From positions 1 to 64,000 of the forward strand of contig CAZPQN010000003.1 of NCBI GenBank assembly GCA_964588795.1: 64,000 nucleotides of DNA, given 5' to 3'. The position numbers and the translations under genes were made by a program. This DNA comes from CAZPQN01 sp964588795 (lineage in GTDB: Bacteria; Fidelibacterota; UBA2242). Positions 25,060 through 34,365 of the stretch are shown piece after piece (the first letter of the stretch is position 1; every line of letters starts with the position of its first letter). The notes below the pieces were generated by a model. That model was not told the origin of the DNA. It searched no databases and worked only from the letters and a program-made list of their open reading frames with translations.

Positions 25060-26403
25060 TCATTTCATACTGGCATATCGTTGCCAGAGTTGCACGGCAG
25101 CTTTCTGACTTTCTTCAATGATCAATTCTTCATCCAGAGTCAGGAAGGCGCCATCATCGTAAATGCGCTGTCCGTTCGTCATGACCAATGCTGCCCGGCA
25201 ACCAGCCATGCCAAAAATCAGATGCCCGAAAAGATTATCGCGGTGAAAAGGTGTCACGGGAACATAATCAAACACGACGATATCGGCGGCAGCGCCCGGC
25301 ACAAGGCGTCCCGGGTGATAATCGAAGAAACGCGCCGCGATCTCGGCATTATTCTGCAATAAAACCGGCGGCAAAAGCGCGAACAATTCTTCCTCCGCAA
25401 CACCTGCCTGACGGTGCCAAAGATAACCGGCTCTCAAGGTTGCCAGCATATCGGAATTCATGCCGTCGGTGCCCAGTCCGAGTTTGACTTTTTCCACCAT
25501 TGGGAGCGACAAACGCCCCACATTGTTGTTCATATTCGACTCAGGATTGTGAATCAGCGGCGCGCCGTGTTGCGCCAATAATTCCCGCTCAGCGGCAGTG
25601 AGGTGAATGCCATGGGCGCAGAGAGTTCTGGGCGTCAGCAAACCGAAGTGCTGCAGGCGATCCCCCGCCCCGTGGTAACCGAGCTGGCGGCACGTCTGAC
25701 TATCAACCGGGTCTTCGGCACAATGAATATGCAAACCTGTTTCCGGGTCAAAGTTACGTGCGATTTCCTGCAGGGATTTTTCCGAAAGCGTGAAATTGGC
25801 GTGCAGACCGAGTGTGCCTTTTATTGACGCATCGTTCTGATGGGCGGCTATAAAGCGCAGGTTTTCATCGAGACCCTGTTTAAAAACATTGGCACCATCC
25901 CGGTCGGAAATCTCATAGCAAAGACAGGCTTTCAACCCGGCGCGTCTAACTACCACGGCGATGTTTTCTAAGCTGTCATGTACACAATTCGGTGAGGCGT
26001 GATGGTCAAAAATCAGCGTCACCCCGTGACGAATACAGTCGAGCAATGCCACCAGAGCGGAGAGTTGTACCGTTTCTAACGCCAAGGCTTTGTCCAGTCG
26101 CCACCAGAAATATTGCAGGCGTTCGCTGAAGTTATCCGGCGGTTTGAAGGGCGCAAGTCCTTTGGCAAAAGCAGAGTAGAAGTGATGATGCAGATTGATC
26201 AGTCCTGGAAAAATGACTTTGCCCTGGGTATCATAGATCTCAATATTCTGGTCCCGTGGGACATGTTCGAAGACCGTTTCTTCCTCTCCCACATATTCAA
26301 CCTTGCCATCCTTAACGAAAATAGCGCCGTTTTGAAAGACGTGCTTCTCTCCGTCGAATAGTGGGCCACCGTAAATGATCATCGCTTTGTACGACTCATC
26401 CAT
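25060..26403 (-). CDS. ssnA: SsnA-type amidohydrolase (putative aminohydrolase of the purine-use gene set)
   Basis: This 447-residue metal-dependent amidohydrolase starts at the ATG at 26401-26403, with AGGA six bases upstream. The frame opens five codons earlier at a TTG. Metal ligands appear as H72 and H74 (INLHHHFYSAF), the HIHCAEDP histidine, the LCAHGIHL histidine and the aspartate of LGTDGMNSD, the layout of the guanine/chlorohydrolase (TRZ/ATZ) branch. SsnA is the member found in E. coli and clostridia beside ygfK, hyuA and ygeWXY. It probably opens or deaminates a purine-derived ring, but its substrate is not established. It follows the allantoinase-like gene by 15 bp. Confidence 0.85.
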   Translation of the reverse strand: MDESYKAMIIYGGPLFDGEKHVFQNGAIFVKDGKVEYVGEEETVFEHVPRDQNIEIYDTQGKVIFPGLINLHHHFYSAFAKGLAPFKPPDNFSERLQYFWWRLDKALALETVQLSALVALLDCIRHGVTLIFDHHASPNCVHDSLENIAVVVRRAGLKACLCYEISDRDGANVFKQGLDENLRFIAAHQNDASIKGTLGLHANFTLSEKSLQEIARNFDPETGLHIHCAEDPVDSQTCRQLGYHGAGDRLQHFGLLTPRTLCAHGIHLTAAERELLAQHGAPLIHNPESNMNNNVGRLSLPMVEKVKLGLGTDGMNSDMLATLRAGYLWHRQAGVAEEELFALLPPVLLQNNAEIAARFFDYHPGRLVPGAAADIVVFDYVPVTPFHRDNLFGHLIFGMAGCRAALVMTNGQRIYDDGAFLTLDEELIIEESQKAAVQLWQRYASMK

Positions 26404-26418
26404 TCTGTGTCCTTTCAA

Positions 26419-27831
26419 TTAATTCATTCCACGCGGGATAAATTGCCCTTGCTTTGTATCGCTTAGTCCTTTCTGAAAATCGTAAATCTTGTTACCTCGT
26501 AAGTACACCTGCTCAATCCGCCCCTCAAAGACATGACCTTCGAAGGGAGTCAGCTTCCCTTTGGAGGGAAAATCAGCACCCTGGATGCGGGTTTGAGCAT
26601 CTTCGTTAAAGACAACAAAATCGGCATCGCTGTCGAGTGCCAGCGTTCCCTTGCGTGGAAAAAGCCCAAAGCGACGCGCCGCCGCCGTGGCAGTAATTTC
26701 CACCAAACGCGCCAAAGTCAATCGTCCCTGCCGATATCCTGCCGAATACAGGTAAGGTAAAAGAGTTCCGACACCACTGATTCCGCCATAGTCCGTCCAG
26801 ATGGAGCCGGTCTGTTTCTGAGCCGGCGGACAGGGTGCATGGTCACTGGCCACCAATGCCAGCTTGTTTGATAATAACGCCTGCCAGAGCTGCTCGCGAT
26901 GCTCTGGCGATTTAAGTACCGGAGCACATTTCAGGATACTGCCCCGCGTTAAAAAATCCAGGGCGCTAAAAGCGAGGTAGTGCGGACAGGTCTCGCCACT
27001 GATGTCCGTTCCCAACGACCGATAATCATCGATCAGTTGGGCGCCTGCTCCAGTCGAAACATGCACGATATGCAGCCGCGCCCGGGTAGCCCGGGTGATT
27101 TTGGCGGCCCGCTCGATTGCCTGGGTTTCCGCTTTCACCGGCCTCGAAAGATAATACGCTTCCGTATCCGTACGACCGCCTCTGACTAATTCATCAGTCA
27201 AATTCTGCACCAAGTCGGCATCTTCGGCGTGATGCCCGACCAGAGCCCCGATTTCCGCCGCATACCCGACAACCTCTAGTAGTTCAGTCGGGGTCAGTTG
27301 CGGGAAAGTCGGCATCCCCGACAGAGCGTAGGTCTTGAATCCAACCACTCCTGCATCCCAGAGCGTCCGCATTGCCGCGCGCCAGTCAAAGGTGGTTAAC
27401 GGCCCTGCAACCCCTCCCCAGAGGGCGAAATCCACATACGATTGGTGCTCAATAAAATGTAGTTTATTTTCCAGATGAGGAACCGAGGTCACCGGCGGCA
27501 AAGAAGTGCAGGGCATGTCAATTACCGTCGTGATGCCACCCATCGCGGCAAAAGCCGAACCGGTCGCAAAACTTTCCCGTTCTTCGAATCCCGGTGTATT
27601 GAAATGCACATGCGGATCAATGCCTCCCGGCAAGACTAACCGGCCCTCCAATTCGACGATTGCACAGTTTTCCGGTGCGATAAGTCCATGACCGCGGCCG
27701 GCTATTTTGCCATTTAGTACGAGAAAGTCGGAGATAACGGCCGCATCTGCTTCTGCAGTCGCCATTTTTGCATTCCGGAAAAGAATCTTTGTTGCCGGCC
27801 AACTGCTCTGAGGCAAAAAGTTCACCCTCAA
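26419..27831 (-). CDS. Allantoinase/dihydropyrimidinase-like cyclic amidohydrolase
   Basis: The 470-residue amidohydrolase has the binuclear metal site of the hydantoinase family: H74 and H76 (GGIDPHVHF), the carboxylated lysine K166 (GVVGFKTYALSG), the histidines of VGHHAED and LHIVHVS, and the aspartate of VASDHAPC. The stretch around GGITTVIDMPCTSLPPVT is closer to allantoinase than to dihydropyrimidinase. It would open a cyclic ureide or imide. It takes the place of hyuA in a YgfK/SsnA-type set. The start is a TTG at 27829-27831 or a GTG two codons later; neither has a well-placed SD, and the PLP-enzyme stop is only 9 bp upstream, so re-initiation is likely. Confidence 0.85.
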   Translation of the reverse strand: MRVNFLPQSSWPATKILFRNAKMATAEADAAVISDFLVLNGKIAGRGHGLIAPENCAIVELEGRLVLPGGIDPHVHFNTPGFEERESFATGSAFAAMGGITTVIDMPCTSLPPVTSVPHLENKLHFIEHQSYVDFALWGGVAGPLTTFDWRAAMRTLWDAGVVGFKTYALSGMPTFPQLTPTELLEVVGYAAEIGALVGHHAEDADLVQNLTDELVRGGRTDTEAYYLSRPVKAETQAIERAAKITRATRARLHIVHVSTGAGAQLIDDYRSLGTDISGETCPHYLAFSALDFLTRGSILKCAPVLKSPEHREQLWQALLSNKLALVASDHAPCPPAQKQTGSIWTDYGGISGVGTLLPYLYSAGYRQGRLTLARLVEITATAAARRFGLFPRKGTLALDSDADFVVFNEDAQTRIQGADFPSKGKLTPFEGHVFEGRIEQVYLRGNKIYDFQKGLSDTKQGQFIPRGMN

Positions 27832-27840
27832 CCTAGCTTT

Positions 27841-29307
27841 TCACTCTGATTCTGTGAGGAGTGCATTAAATTGCTCGATCAGGACATCAATTTTCTGTGC
27901 CAAACCATGCACCTGTCGCCAATAATTTCCGGCGTCGTACCATTGGGCATTTAATTCCTCAACATTTTTACCCTGCTGTTCCACCCAGGTAAAATACTTC
28001 AAATTGTGGATACGCTTCCGATCGTAGTAATTCAGTTCCTGCATGTGGTCGGTCCTCTGACCAAGCAGGCAGCTGTGAAAGTCACGTTCGGCTCTTGCGG
28101 ATGTATACTGCCCGTTTACTTTGAGATATTCCTGCAAGCGCGACTGGTACATTTCCATGGAATCGGTTGCGACGGTCAGCACGATATCCCCGCTGGTCAA
28201 TTCATAATATTTCGCAAACTTGATGGCGCTGAGCAGATTGGCAATTCCGGAAATTCCCAGCAAATCCAATTGACCTGCGATTGCCGAATCCACGCCGGTT
28301 CGTGTCAGGTAATTCCTGCCCGCTTCGGTATTGAAAAGAGCCAGCAGTTGCATCGGATCATCATCATCAATAGCAATAGCACAGTCCGTGTTACGGATAT
28401 TATGAATCCACGGCACATGTTTGTCGCCAATGCCTTCGATCCGGTGACCACCGTACCCGTTCAAGAGCAGTGTTGGGCACTGCCAGGCTTCTGCCGCCGC
28501 GATCCGCACACCGGGAAATTTTTCCTTCAGGTAATCTCCGCAGGCGATCGTACCCGCTGATCCAGTCGTTAAAACCACACCCGCCAGGTTGTCATCCGGT
28601 CTGGCAATCTGGTGCACGACTTCCTCCATTGCCGCCCCGGTAACCTCATAATGCCAGAGATAATTCCCAAACTCATCAAACTGATTGAAAATAACCACAT
28701 CCGAACGGGTCTGCCGTAACTCCCAGCATTTATCATAAATTTCCTTCACGTTGCTCTCACACCCGGGAGTCGCAATGATTTCACCGGCCACCGATTTCAA
28801 CCACTCGAAGCGCTCCTGGCTCATGCCTTCCGGTAAGATGGCGATCGACTGGCAACCAAGTAGAGCGGAATTATAAGCCCCGCCCCGACAGTAGTTGCCC
28901 GTGGACGGCCAGACGGCTTTCTGGCTCGTTGGATCAAATTGACCGGTGATAAGCCGCGGCACCAGACAACCAAAGGTGGCCCCGACTTTGTGAGCTCCGG
29001 TCGGGAACCATTTGCCAATCAACATAATGATGCGCGCCGCTACACCGGTCAGTGCTGTAGGCAGTTCGATATAATTCACTTTGCCAAACAGGCCGCCATT
29101 TTTCTGCGGTGCATTTTTCCAGGTGATGCGGAACAGATTGCGTGGATTGACTTCCCAGAGACCGACATTGCGCAATTCCGCGGTAATCTGCGGAGGAATT
29201 TGCTCCGGATGTTTTTGTTCCTTAAAAGTCGGAATGATAATGTTACGCTCGCGACACTGCCGGGCGTTGCGCCGCACCTGCTTCTCGTTAATAGTCAGAT
29301 CAATCAT
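27841..29307 (-). CDS. PLP-dependent fold-type II lyase, TrpB/diaminopropionate-lyase-like
   Basis: The 488-residue protein has the beta-family PLP motifs. The Schiff-base lysine is K107 in PTGAHKVGATFG (cf. GAHK in TrpB), a substrate loop reads STGNYCRGGAYNSA, and the phosphate-binding glycines are in TTGSAGTIACG. It is about 90 residues longer than YgeX (2,3-diaminopropionate ammonia-lyase, about 400), with an N-terminal and a long C-terminal extension (after TVATDSMEMYQ). I do not recognise a characterised member. Being first in an operon with an allantoinase-like enzyme and SsnA, it may eliminate ammonia from the ring-opened product, the place YgeX has elsewhere. That is inference. GAAGGGAAA lies 5 bases before the ATG. 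Confidence 0.75.
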   Translation of the reverse strand: MIDLTINEKQVRRNARQCRERNIIIPTFKEQKHPEQIPPQITAELRNVGLWEVNPRNLFRITWKNAPQKNGGLFGKVNYIELPTALTGVAARIIMLIGKWFPTGAHKVGATFGCLVPRLITGQFDPTSQKAVWPSTGNYCRGGAYNSALLGCQSIAILPEGMSQERFEWLKSVAGEIIATPGCESNVKEIYDKCWELRQTRSDVVIFNQFDEFGNYLWHYEVTGAAMEEVVHQIARPDDNLAGVVLTTGSAGTIACGDYLKEKFPGVRIAAAEAWQCPTLLLNGYGGHRIEGIGDKHVPWIHNIRNTDCAIAIDDDDPMQLLALFNTEAGRNYLTRTGVDSAIAGQLDLLGISGIANLLSAIKFAKYYELTSGDIVLTVATDSMEMYQSRLQEYLKVNGQYTSARAERDFHSCLLGQRTDHMQELNYYDRKRIHNLKYFTWVEQQGKNVEELNAQWYDAGNYWRQVHGLAQKIDVLIEQFNALLTESE

Positions 29308-29581
29308 GGTGTTTTCCCTTCATAAGCACTTTGGCCGCACTGGCGGACTGGATAAATTCACGGTATAAAATAGCGCAAAGTGCAAAACATTCAAAGGGTG
29401 AGTTAAAGAAATTCACGGCTGGCAATCCGTACCCATAATCGGGAGCGCAAAGCATTCACCAATTATTCCGGAAACCAGCGCCGGTGATACCGCCATCTTT
29501 TACTGCTGATTCAATTTCATCTCTGGATAATTTTGCTTAAGTTTCACCCTGAAATGTATACGAATGTTAGCGGGAATATTG

Positions 29582-30805
29582 ATGAAAAATAACCTGTTTA
29601 ATGGCTCGCTGTTAGTCCTTGGCCTCCTCATCCCGATGTTGAGTCTTGCTCAACAAGTCAAGCCCGGTATCGAGGTTCTGCTCGAAGAGCGGCTCGACCT
29701 TATCATGAACAAGGGGGTCGGACTGATCACTAATCCGACCGGCGTTGATTCACGTTTGGAATCTACCGTTAATCTTCTGCATCGTACGCCCGGTGTGCGA
29801 CTTGTGGCATTGTTTGGTCCGGAGCACGGAGTACGTGGCGATGCCTATGCCGGAGAAAAAGTCGAAACCGTCTATGATAAAGCCACCGGTATCCCGGTCT
29901 TCAGTCTTTACGGCAAGACCCGCCAACCGACTGCCGAAATGCTCAAAAACGTGGATGTTCTGCTCTATGACATTCAGGATATCGGCAATCGGACCTATAC
30001 CTACATTTACACCATGGCCTTAGCGATGACCGCCGCAAAGGAAAAAGGCATTCCGTTTATAGTGTTAGATCGTCCCAATCCGTTAGGTGGCAAACTGGTC
30101 GAAGGCCCCATACTCGATCCACAATTCAGTTCCTTCATCGGCCTGTATCCGATTCCTTATATCTACGGATTGACGACGGGCGAGCTGGCGCGTTACTTCA
30201 ACGTCGAACTCGATATCAAATGCAATCTGACCGTCGTCCCGATGAAAGGCTGGAAGCGCACGATGTTATACACCGAAACCGGATTGGCCTGGATTCCGAC
30301 CTCACCCCATATTCCGCATGCCGAGACTCCTCTGTACTGCGCCGCCACCGGTGCATTGGGCGAGCTGAATACGATCAACGTCGGCGTCGGTTATACGGCA
30401 CCGTTCGAATTTGTCGGCGAAGAGTGGATCAACGCCGATAGTTTAGCCCGCGAGTTGAACCAGCGTAAACTCCCTGGAGTTATTTTTCGCCCGCTTCATT
30501 ACCGACCTTACTATGGCGATCGGCAGAAAGTAGCTTTGCATGGGGTCCAGTTGCATGTGACCGATCCAAAAAAATTCCAGCCGGTGCGCACTCAGATACA
30601 TATCCTCCATGCTCTTCATAAACTTTACCCTGAGCGCGAGCTCTTTGCCACACCCAGAACGGATATGTGTGACAAGGCTTTCGGCACCGATAAAATCAGG
30701 CGGGCGATCTGGGACGGTAGGCGACCCGACGATTTAATCGCCGCCTGGTATACCGAATTGCAAAACTTTATCACCCGTAGTAAACAATATTATTTATATC
30801 AATAG
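29582..30805 (+). CDS. Exported DUF1343 protein, NamZ-like exo-beta-N-acetylmuramidase (GH171)
   Basis: From the ATG at 29582 (GGGA upstream) the protein has 407 residues and a signal peptide (SLLVLGLLIPMLSLAQQ). An in-frame ATG six codons earlier is less likely. Family motifs are GVGLITNPTGVD, FGPEHGVRGDA, SLYGKTRQPT, VDVLLYDIQDIGNRTYTYIYTM and VLDRPNPLGG. Members of DUF1343 cut MurNAc from the non-reducing end of peptidoglycan fragments. With the exported GH20 enzyme next door it would take apart cell-wall or chitin-like chains in the periplasm. It is monocistronic or leads the small membrane protein gene 58 bp downstream. Confidence 0.9.
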   Translation: MKNNLFNGSLLVLGLLIPMLSLAQQVKPGIEVLLEERLDLIMNKGVGLITNPTGVDSRLESTVNLLHRTPGVRLVALFGPEHGVRGDAYAGEKVETVYDKATGIPVFSLYGKTRQPTAEMLKNVDVLLYDIQDIGNRTYTYIYTMALAMTAAKEKGIPFIVLDRPNPLGGKLVEGPILDPQFSSFIGLYPIPYIYGLTTGELARYFNVELDIKCNLTVVPMKGWKRTMLYTETGLAWIPTSPHIPHAETPLYCAATGALGELNTINVGVGYTAPFEFVGEEWINADSLARELNQRKLPGVIFRPLHYRPYYGDRQKVALHGVQLHVTDPKKFQPVRTQIHILHALHKLYPERELFATPRTDMCDKAFGTDKIRRAIWDGRRPDDLIAAWYTELQNFITRSKQYYLYQ

Positions 30806-30863
30806 GCAGACAAATCATCGTTCCGATTTTCTTAATTTTCGATTATATTTGTATGAGGTGAAC

Positions 30864-31514
30864 ATGGTAGCAAAAAGTGATAAAATCTGGTTCATGATCG
30901 CAATCGGTACTGTCTGGGGACTGATGGAGACATTATTGGGTATGGCATTGCGCCAGACAAGTATTTATTTCCTGACCGGTTCGATTATGACGGGGCTGGT
31001 CGGATTTCTACTGATTTTCGGTCAGACTGTCAGCCGGCGACTCCCATACCTCGCAATTCCGCTGACGATTGTCATCATTTTCAAAGCACTTGATGCCTGG
31101 ATGTTGCACCTGCCGGCTATGCACGGCTCGATCGGCAATCCCGTTTTTGCCATGCTCCTGGAAGTATGCGCCCTGGCGGGAGTCGTCGCGGTATCAAAGC
31201 CGTATGAGAAACAGCGTTATGTATACCAAATTGGCGCCGGGGCCCTGTATGCGATTCTGGCCGTGATATTTTTCCCAATGGTTAAATACTTCACCGGCGT
31301 GCCTGCCTGCGTCGTCAGCGGTACTAGTATTCCGCTCTGCCTCTACTATGCTCCGTTGGCGATATTGATCGCTGGTGGTGCATTTCCGCTTGGTATCGCA
31401 CTCGGTTTGCACACCAGCTTAAAACTGGAAAATTCCTTCCGACCTGCAATAAAATATGCGTTGCAGGGACTTAGCCTGACCGCTATTATAATCGCTGTTC
31501 TGGTCCGGCTCTGA
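30864..31514 (+). CDS. Small polytopic membrane protein, function unknown
   Basis: The 216-residue protein starts at ATG 30864 with a strong AGGTG site. About six hydrophobic segments span most of its length (IWFMIAIGTVWGLMETLLGM, TGLVGFLLIFGQ, LAIPLTIVIIFKAL, MLLEVCALAGVVAV, GALYAILAVIFFP, APLAILIAGGAFPLGIALGL). The first helix, with a G-x-x-W-G-x-x-E pattern, resembles small vitamin-type S-component or queuosine-type transporters only loosely. No family is recognised. The NTPase gene 31 bp downstream may be its functional partner. Confidence 0.7.
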   Translation: MVAKSDKIWFMIAIGTVWGLMETLLGMALRQTSIYFLTGSIMTGLVGFLLIFGQTVSRRLPYLAIPLTIVIIFKALDAWMLHLPAMHGSIGNPVFAMLLEVCALAGVVAVSKPYEKQRYVYQIGAGALYAILAVIFFPMVKYFTGVPACVVSGTSIPLCLYYAPLAILIAGGAFPLGIALGLHTSLKLENSFRPAIKYALQGLSLTAIIIAVLVRL

Positions 31515-31545
31515 ACCGGTCATTTATTCAACCATATCGCCTGAT

Positions 31546-32049
31546 TTGAAAATCATTCTGACGGGTGCGAAGGGTAGCGGGAAAAGTACCCTGGTGCGTG
31601 AACTCCTGCGTCGATCGGCATGGCCGGCGGTTGGTTTTTTTACCGAAAAAGTCAGTGCCCAGAACCGGATTGTGGGGTATAAAATTCACGAGATCGGGGG
31701 AAGGAGCCGCACTTTCGCCCACATCGCATTTAAGACTCAGGTACGCTTCGAGCAATTTGGGGTCAAACCCGCAGTATTCGACACTTTCGGCATTGAATTG
31801 CTGACTCGCTGCGCCGCTACCGGTAAGCCGTTTCTGATTGACGAAATGGGAGTGATGGAACAAAGTGCTGGTCGGTTCTGCGACTACGCGACGGAGATAT
31901 TGAATCGATCAACCTGCTGGTTGGTCGTTGTTCAGCAACGAGCGCTGGATTTTTGGCGACCGCGTTTAGCCCCTCCTCAGGTCTTGACAGTTACGACTGC
32001 CAATCACGACGCACTGCTCCAGACTATCTCGGCGAAAATCGAGAACTGA
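31546..32049 (+). CDS. THEP1-type nucleoside-triphosphatase (NTPase_1/DUF265)
   Basis: This 167-residue P-loop protein has Walker A GAKGSGKST (7-15) and a Walker B followed by the family-specific LIDEMGVMEQ near 95. THEP1 enzymes hydrolyse ATP and GTP to diphosphates; the cellular role is unknown. The start is a TTG at 31546-31548, because the conserved MKIILTG begins there and no ATG precedes it in frame. No good SD is visible, so translation probably depends on the membrane-protein gene ending 31 bp upstream. It converges on copA with a 4-bp gap. Confidence 0.82.
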   Translation: MKIILTGAKGSGKSTLVRELLRRSAWPAVGFFTEKVSAQNRIVGYKIHEIGGRSRTFAHIAFKTQVRFEQFGVKPAVFDTFGIELLTRCAATGKPFLIDEMGVMEQSAGRFCDYATEILNRSTCWLVVVQQRALDFWRPRLAPPQVLTVTTANHDALLQTISAKIEN

Positions 32050-32053
32050 CTAC

Positions 32054-34273
32054 TTAACTACGCAGGACGGGTGGTGTATAGCGTTTCAGTAGCAGGGCGA
32101 GTGAAATCACCGTGACCGAGCTTAAGGCCATTGCCAGTCCTCCCAGCTCCGGTCGGAAGGTGATCCCGAATAGCGGCTTGAGCAGACCAGCGGCGACCGG
32201 TATCAGCGCAATATTATAAGCAAAGGCCCAGAACAGATTCTGCCGAATTTTTCGCATCACCTGCCGACTCAACTGCAATGCCGCGACGACGCCGCGCAGG
32301 TCTTCACGCATCAGTACAATCGCTCCACTTTCCAGCGCGACGTCGGTGCCAGAACCGATCACGATGCCGATATCCGCCTGGGCTAAGGCGGGCGCATCAT
32401 TGATACCATCGCCTACAAAAGCCACTTTTACACCTTGCTTCTGCAGGTCGACGACTTTCTCCGCTTTGCGGGCAGGCATAACTTCTGCCAGTACTTCTTT
32501 GATCCCTGCCCGGGCCGCTATCGCCTGTGCCGTCTGCATATTATCCCCGCTTATTAAAGCCACTTGGTAGCCTTCGGTCTGTAGAGCGGCAACAGCCTCC
32601 CGGGCTGTGTTTTTCAAGCGGTCTGCGATGGCAATCAGTCCTACCGTTTGATCGTCGAGAGCGACGCTAACGACGGTCCGACCTGCGTCCGAAAATTGTT
32701 GCATACGTAAGCGTAAATCTTCCGGTATCATTACTCGGCGTTCATCGCAAAAGCGTCGGTTGCCAATGACAACCGAATGACCTTCGATTATCGCACTCAC
32801 CCCCTGACCGCCGGAGGCAGAAAAGTCTGTCGCTTCAGGTAATTCAATATGGCGTTCCTCCGCCATGTGGACAATTGCTTTGCCCAAGGGATGCTCTGAG
32901 TTGCGCTCCACGGCGGCGGCGTATCGAAGCAGAGCATCAGTAGATAACTGCGGACTGTAAATTTCGACAACTTCCGGCTTTCCCGTCGTCAAAGTGCCGG
33001 TTTTATCAAATATGACCGTGCCGACGCGGGAAGCTACCTCCAGCGCCGCACCATCTTTGATGAGAATTCCCAACTCAGCACCGCGCCCGACGCCAACGGT
33101 GATAACCGTCGGAGTAGCCAGTCCTAGGGCACAGGGACAGGCGATAACCAGTACTGCAATCAGCGCCGATAGCGCGAACAAGAGCGTCTCTCCGGCAATA
33201 AAGTACCAAAACAAAAAAGTCAGGAGCGCGATCACGAGTACCACTGGAATAAAATAAGTCACCACGGCGTCAGCTAACCTCTGTATCGGAGGTTTACTGC
33301 TCTGCGCGGATTCCACGAGTCGAATAATGCTGGCCAAAACCGTTGCCTGTCCGATTTGCTCCGCCCGTACTTGTAAAACACCGTTTTTGTTCAGCGTTCC
33401 GCCAATCACTTTGTCATTAACCTCTTTAAAAACCGGGAGCGATTCTCCGGTCAGCAAGGCTTCGTCCAACCAGCTGGAGCCGGCGACGATAGTTCCGTCA
33501 ACCGGTACCTGACTGCCCGGTTTGATCAGCACAAGATCACCGACAATAACATCGGCCACCGGAATTTCTTCGGTCTTATCGTCGCGCACAACCCAGGCGG
33601 TTTTCGGTTGCAGATCTAAAAGACGTTGCAAAGCTGCCGAAGTTTTGCCCTTCGCCCGGGCTTCCAAATAGCGCCCGAGGCTTAGAAAGGTCGCCAAGAA
33701 AATCGCCGTCTCGTAGAACATGAATTCATGCGTCAGGACGATTTCAAAAGTGCCCAGCAGGCTGGCAAGGTATGCGACCCCGATGCCCAAAGCATACATC
33801 ACGTCCATATTCAGCTGACGATGCATTAGGGCGATGCCCGCAGAACGGAATATCGGCCAACCTAAAAATATAAAAACCGGAGTGGCAATCAGTAATTGCA
33901 CAAGATGCAGATTCACGCGGAGCGCGTTTCCGACCAGCATGGCTGACATCAGCAAGGCACCGGTGACGAAACCGACAACAATCCGCCAGAATTGCTTGCG
34001 CAGACTGCGCCGTAGCATTTCAGCCCCGGCAAATTCCGGCTCGCCTTCGACTCCGATCAGCTCATACCCGGCGCCGCTGAGAGCTTTCCGTATCAGGGCA
34101 AAGTCAGGCAGGCGATTTACGGTCAACCACGCCTTTTCCGTTGCCAGATTAACTGTGGCGCTGATAACGTCCGGCACCGCGCTGAGCGTCTTCTCAACCG
34201 TCCTGACGCATGCCGCACAATGCATTCCGCCAATTTTGACAGCGACATTTATTTTAGCCATTGGAGATTCCAT
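32054..34273 (-). CDS. copA: Copper-type P1B ATPase
   Basis: This 739-residue heavy-metal ATPase exports Cu(I) or Ag(I) from the cytoplasm. One N-terminal HMA domain carries GMHCAAC (C19, C22). Membrane helices surround the transport motif C379-P380-C381 (VIACPCALGLATP). The phosphorylated aspartate is D423 in DKTGTLTTGKP. The nucleotide-binding signature SEHPLGKAIV and the hinge GDGINDAPALAQADIG follow, and the last two helices carry the AYN and SSVTV segments of Cu(I) pumps. Starts at 34273 (MESPM) or four codons later are both possible. No copper regulator or chaperone gene is adjacent. Confidence 0.95.
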   Translation of the reverse strand: MESPMAKINVAVKIGGMHCAACVRTVEKTLSAVPDVISATVNLATEKAWLTVNRLPDFALIRKALSGAGYELIGVEGEPEFAGAEMLRRSLRKQFWRIVVGFVTGALLMSAMLVGNALRVNLHLVQLLIATPVFIFLGWPIFRSAGIALMHRQLNMDVMYALGIGVAYLASLLGTFEIVLTHEFMFYETAIFLATFLSLGRYLEARAKGKTSAALQRLLDLQPKTAWVVRDDKTEEIPVADVIVGDLVLIKPGSQVPVDGTIVAGSSWLDEALLTGESLPVFKEVNDKVIGGTLNKNGVLQVRAEQIGQATVLASIIRLVESAQSSKPPIQRLADAVVTYFIPVVLVIALLTFLFWYFIAGETLLFALSALIAVLVIACPCALGLATPTVITVGVGRGAELGILIKDGAALEVASRVGTVIFDKTGTLTTGKPEVVEIYSPQLSTDALLRYAAAVERNSEHPLGKAIVHMAEERHIELPEATDFSASGGQGVSAIIEGHSVVIGNRRFCDERRVMIPEDLRLRMQQFSDAGRTVVSVALDDQTVGLIAIADRLKNTAREAVAALQTEGYQVALISGDNMQTAQAIAARAGIKEVLAEVMPARKAEKVVDLQKQGVKVAFVGDGINDAPALAQADIGIVIGSGTDVALESGAIVLMREDLRGVVAALQLSRQVMRKIRQNLFWAFAYNIALIPVAAGLLKPLFGITFRPELGGLAMALSSVTVISLALLLKRYTPPVLRS

Positions 34274-34365
34274 TTATTTTCATTTACTCGTTGGAGTCTA
34301 CGTCGGGCAATAGGTTACCGGATCTTTGTTTCTGGTCAAGGAATATCAGAACCGCAACCGCTTCC

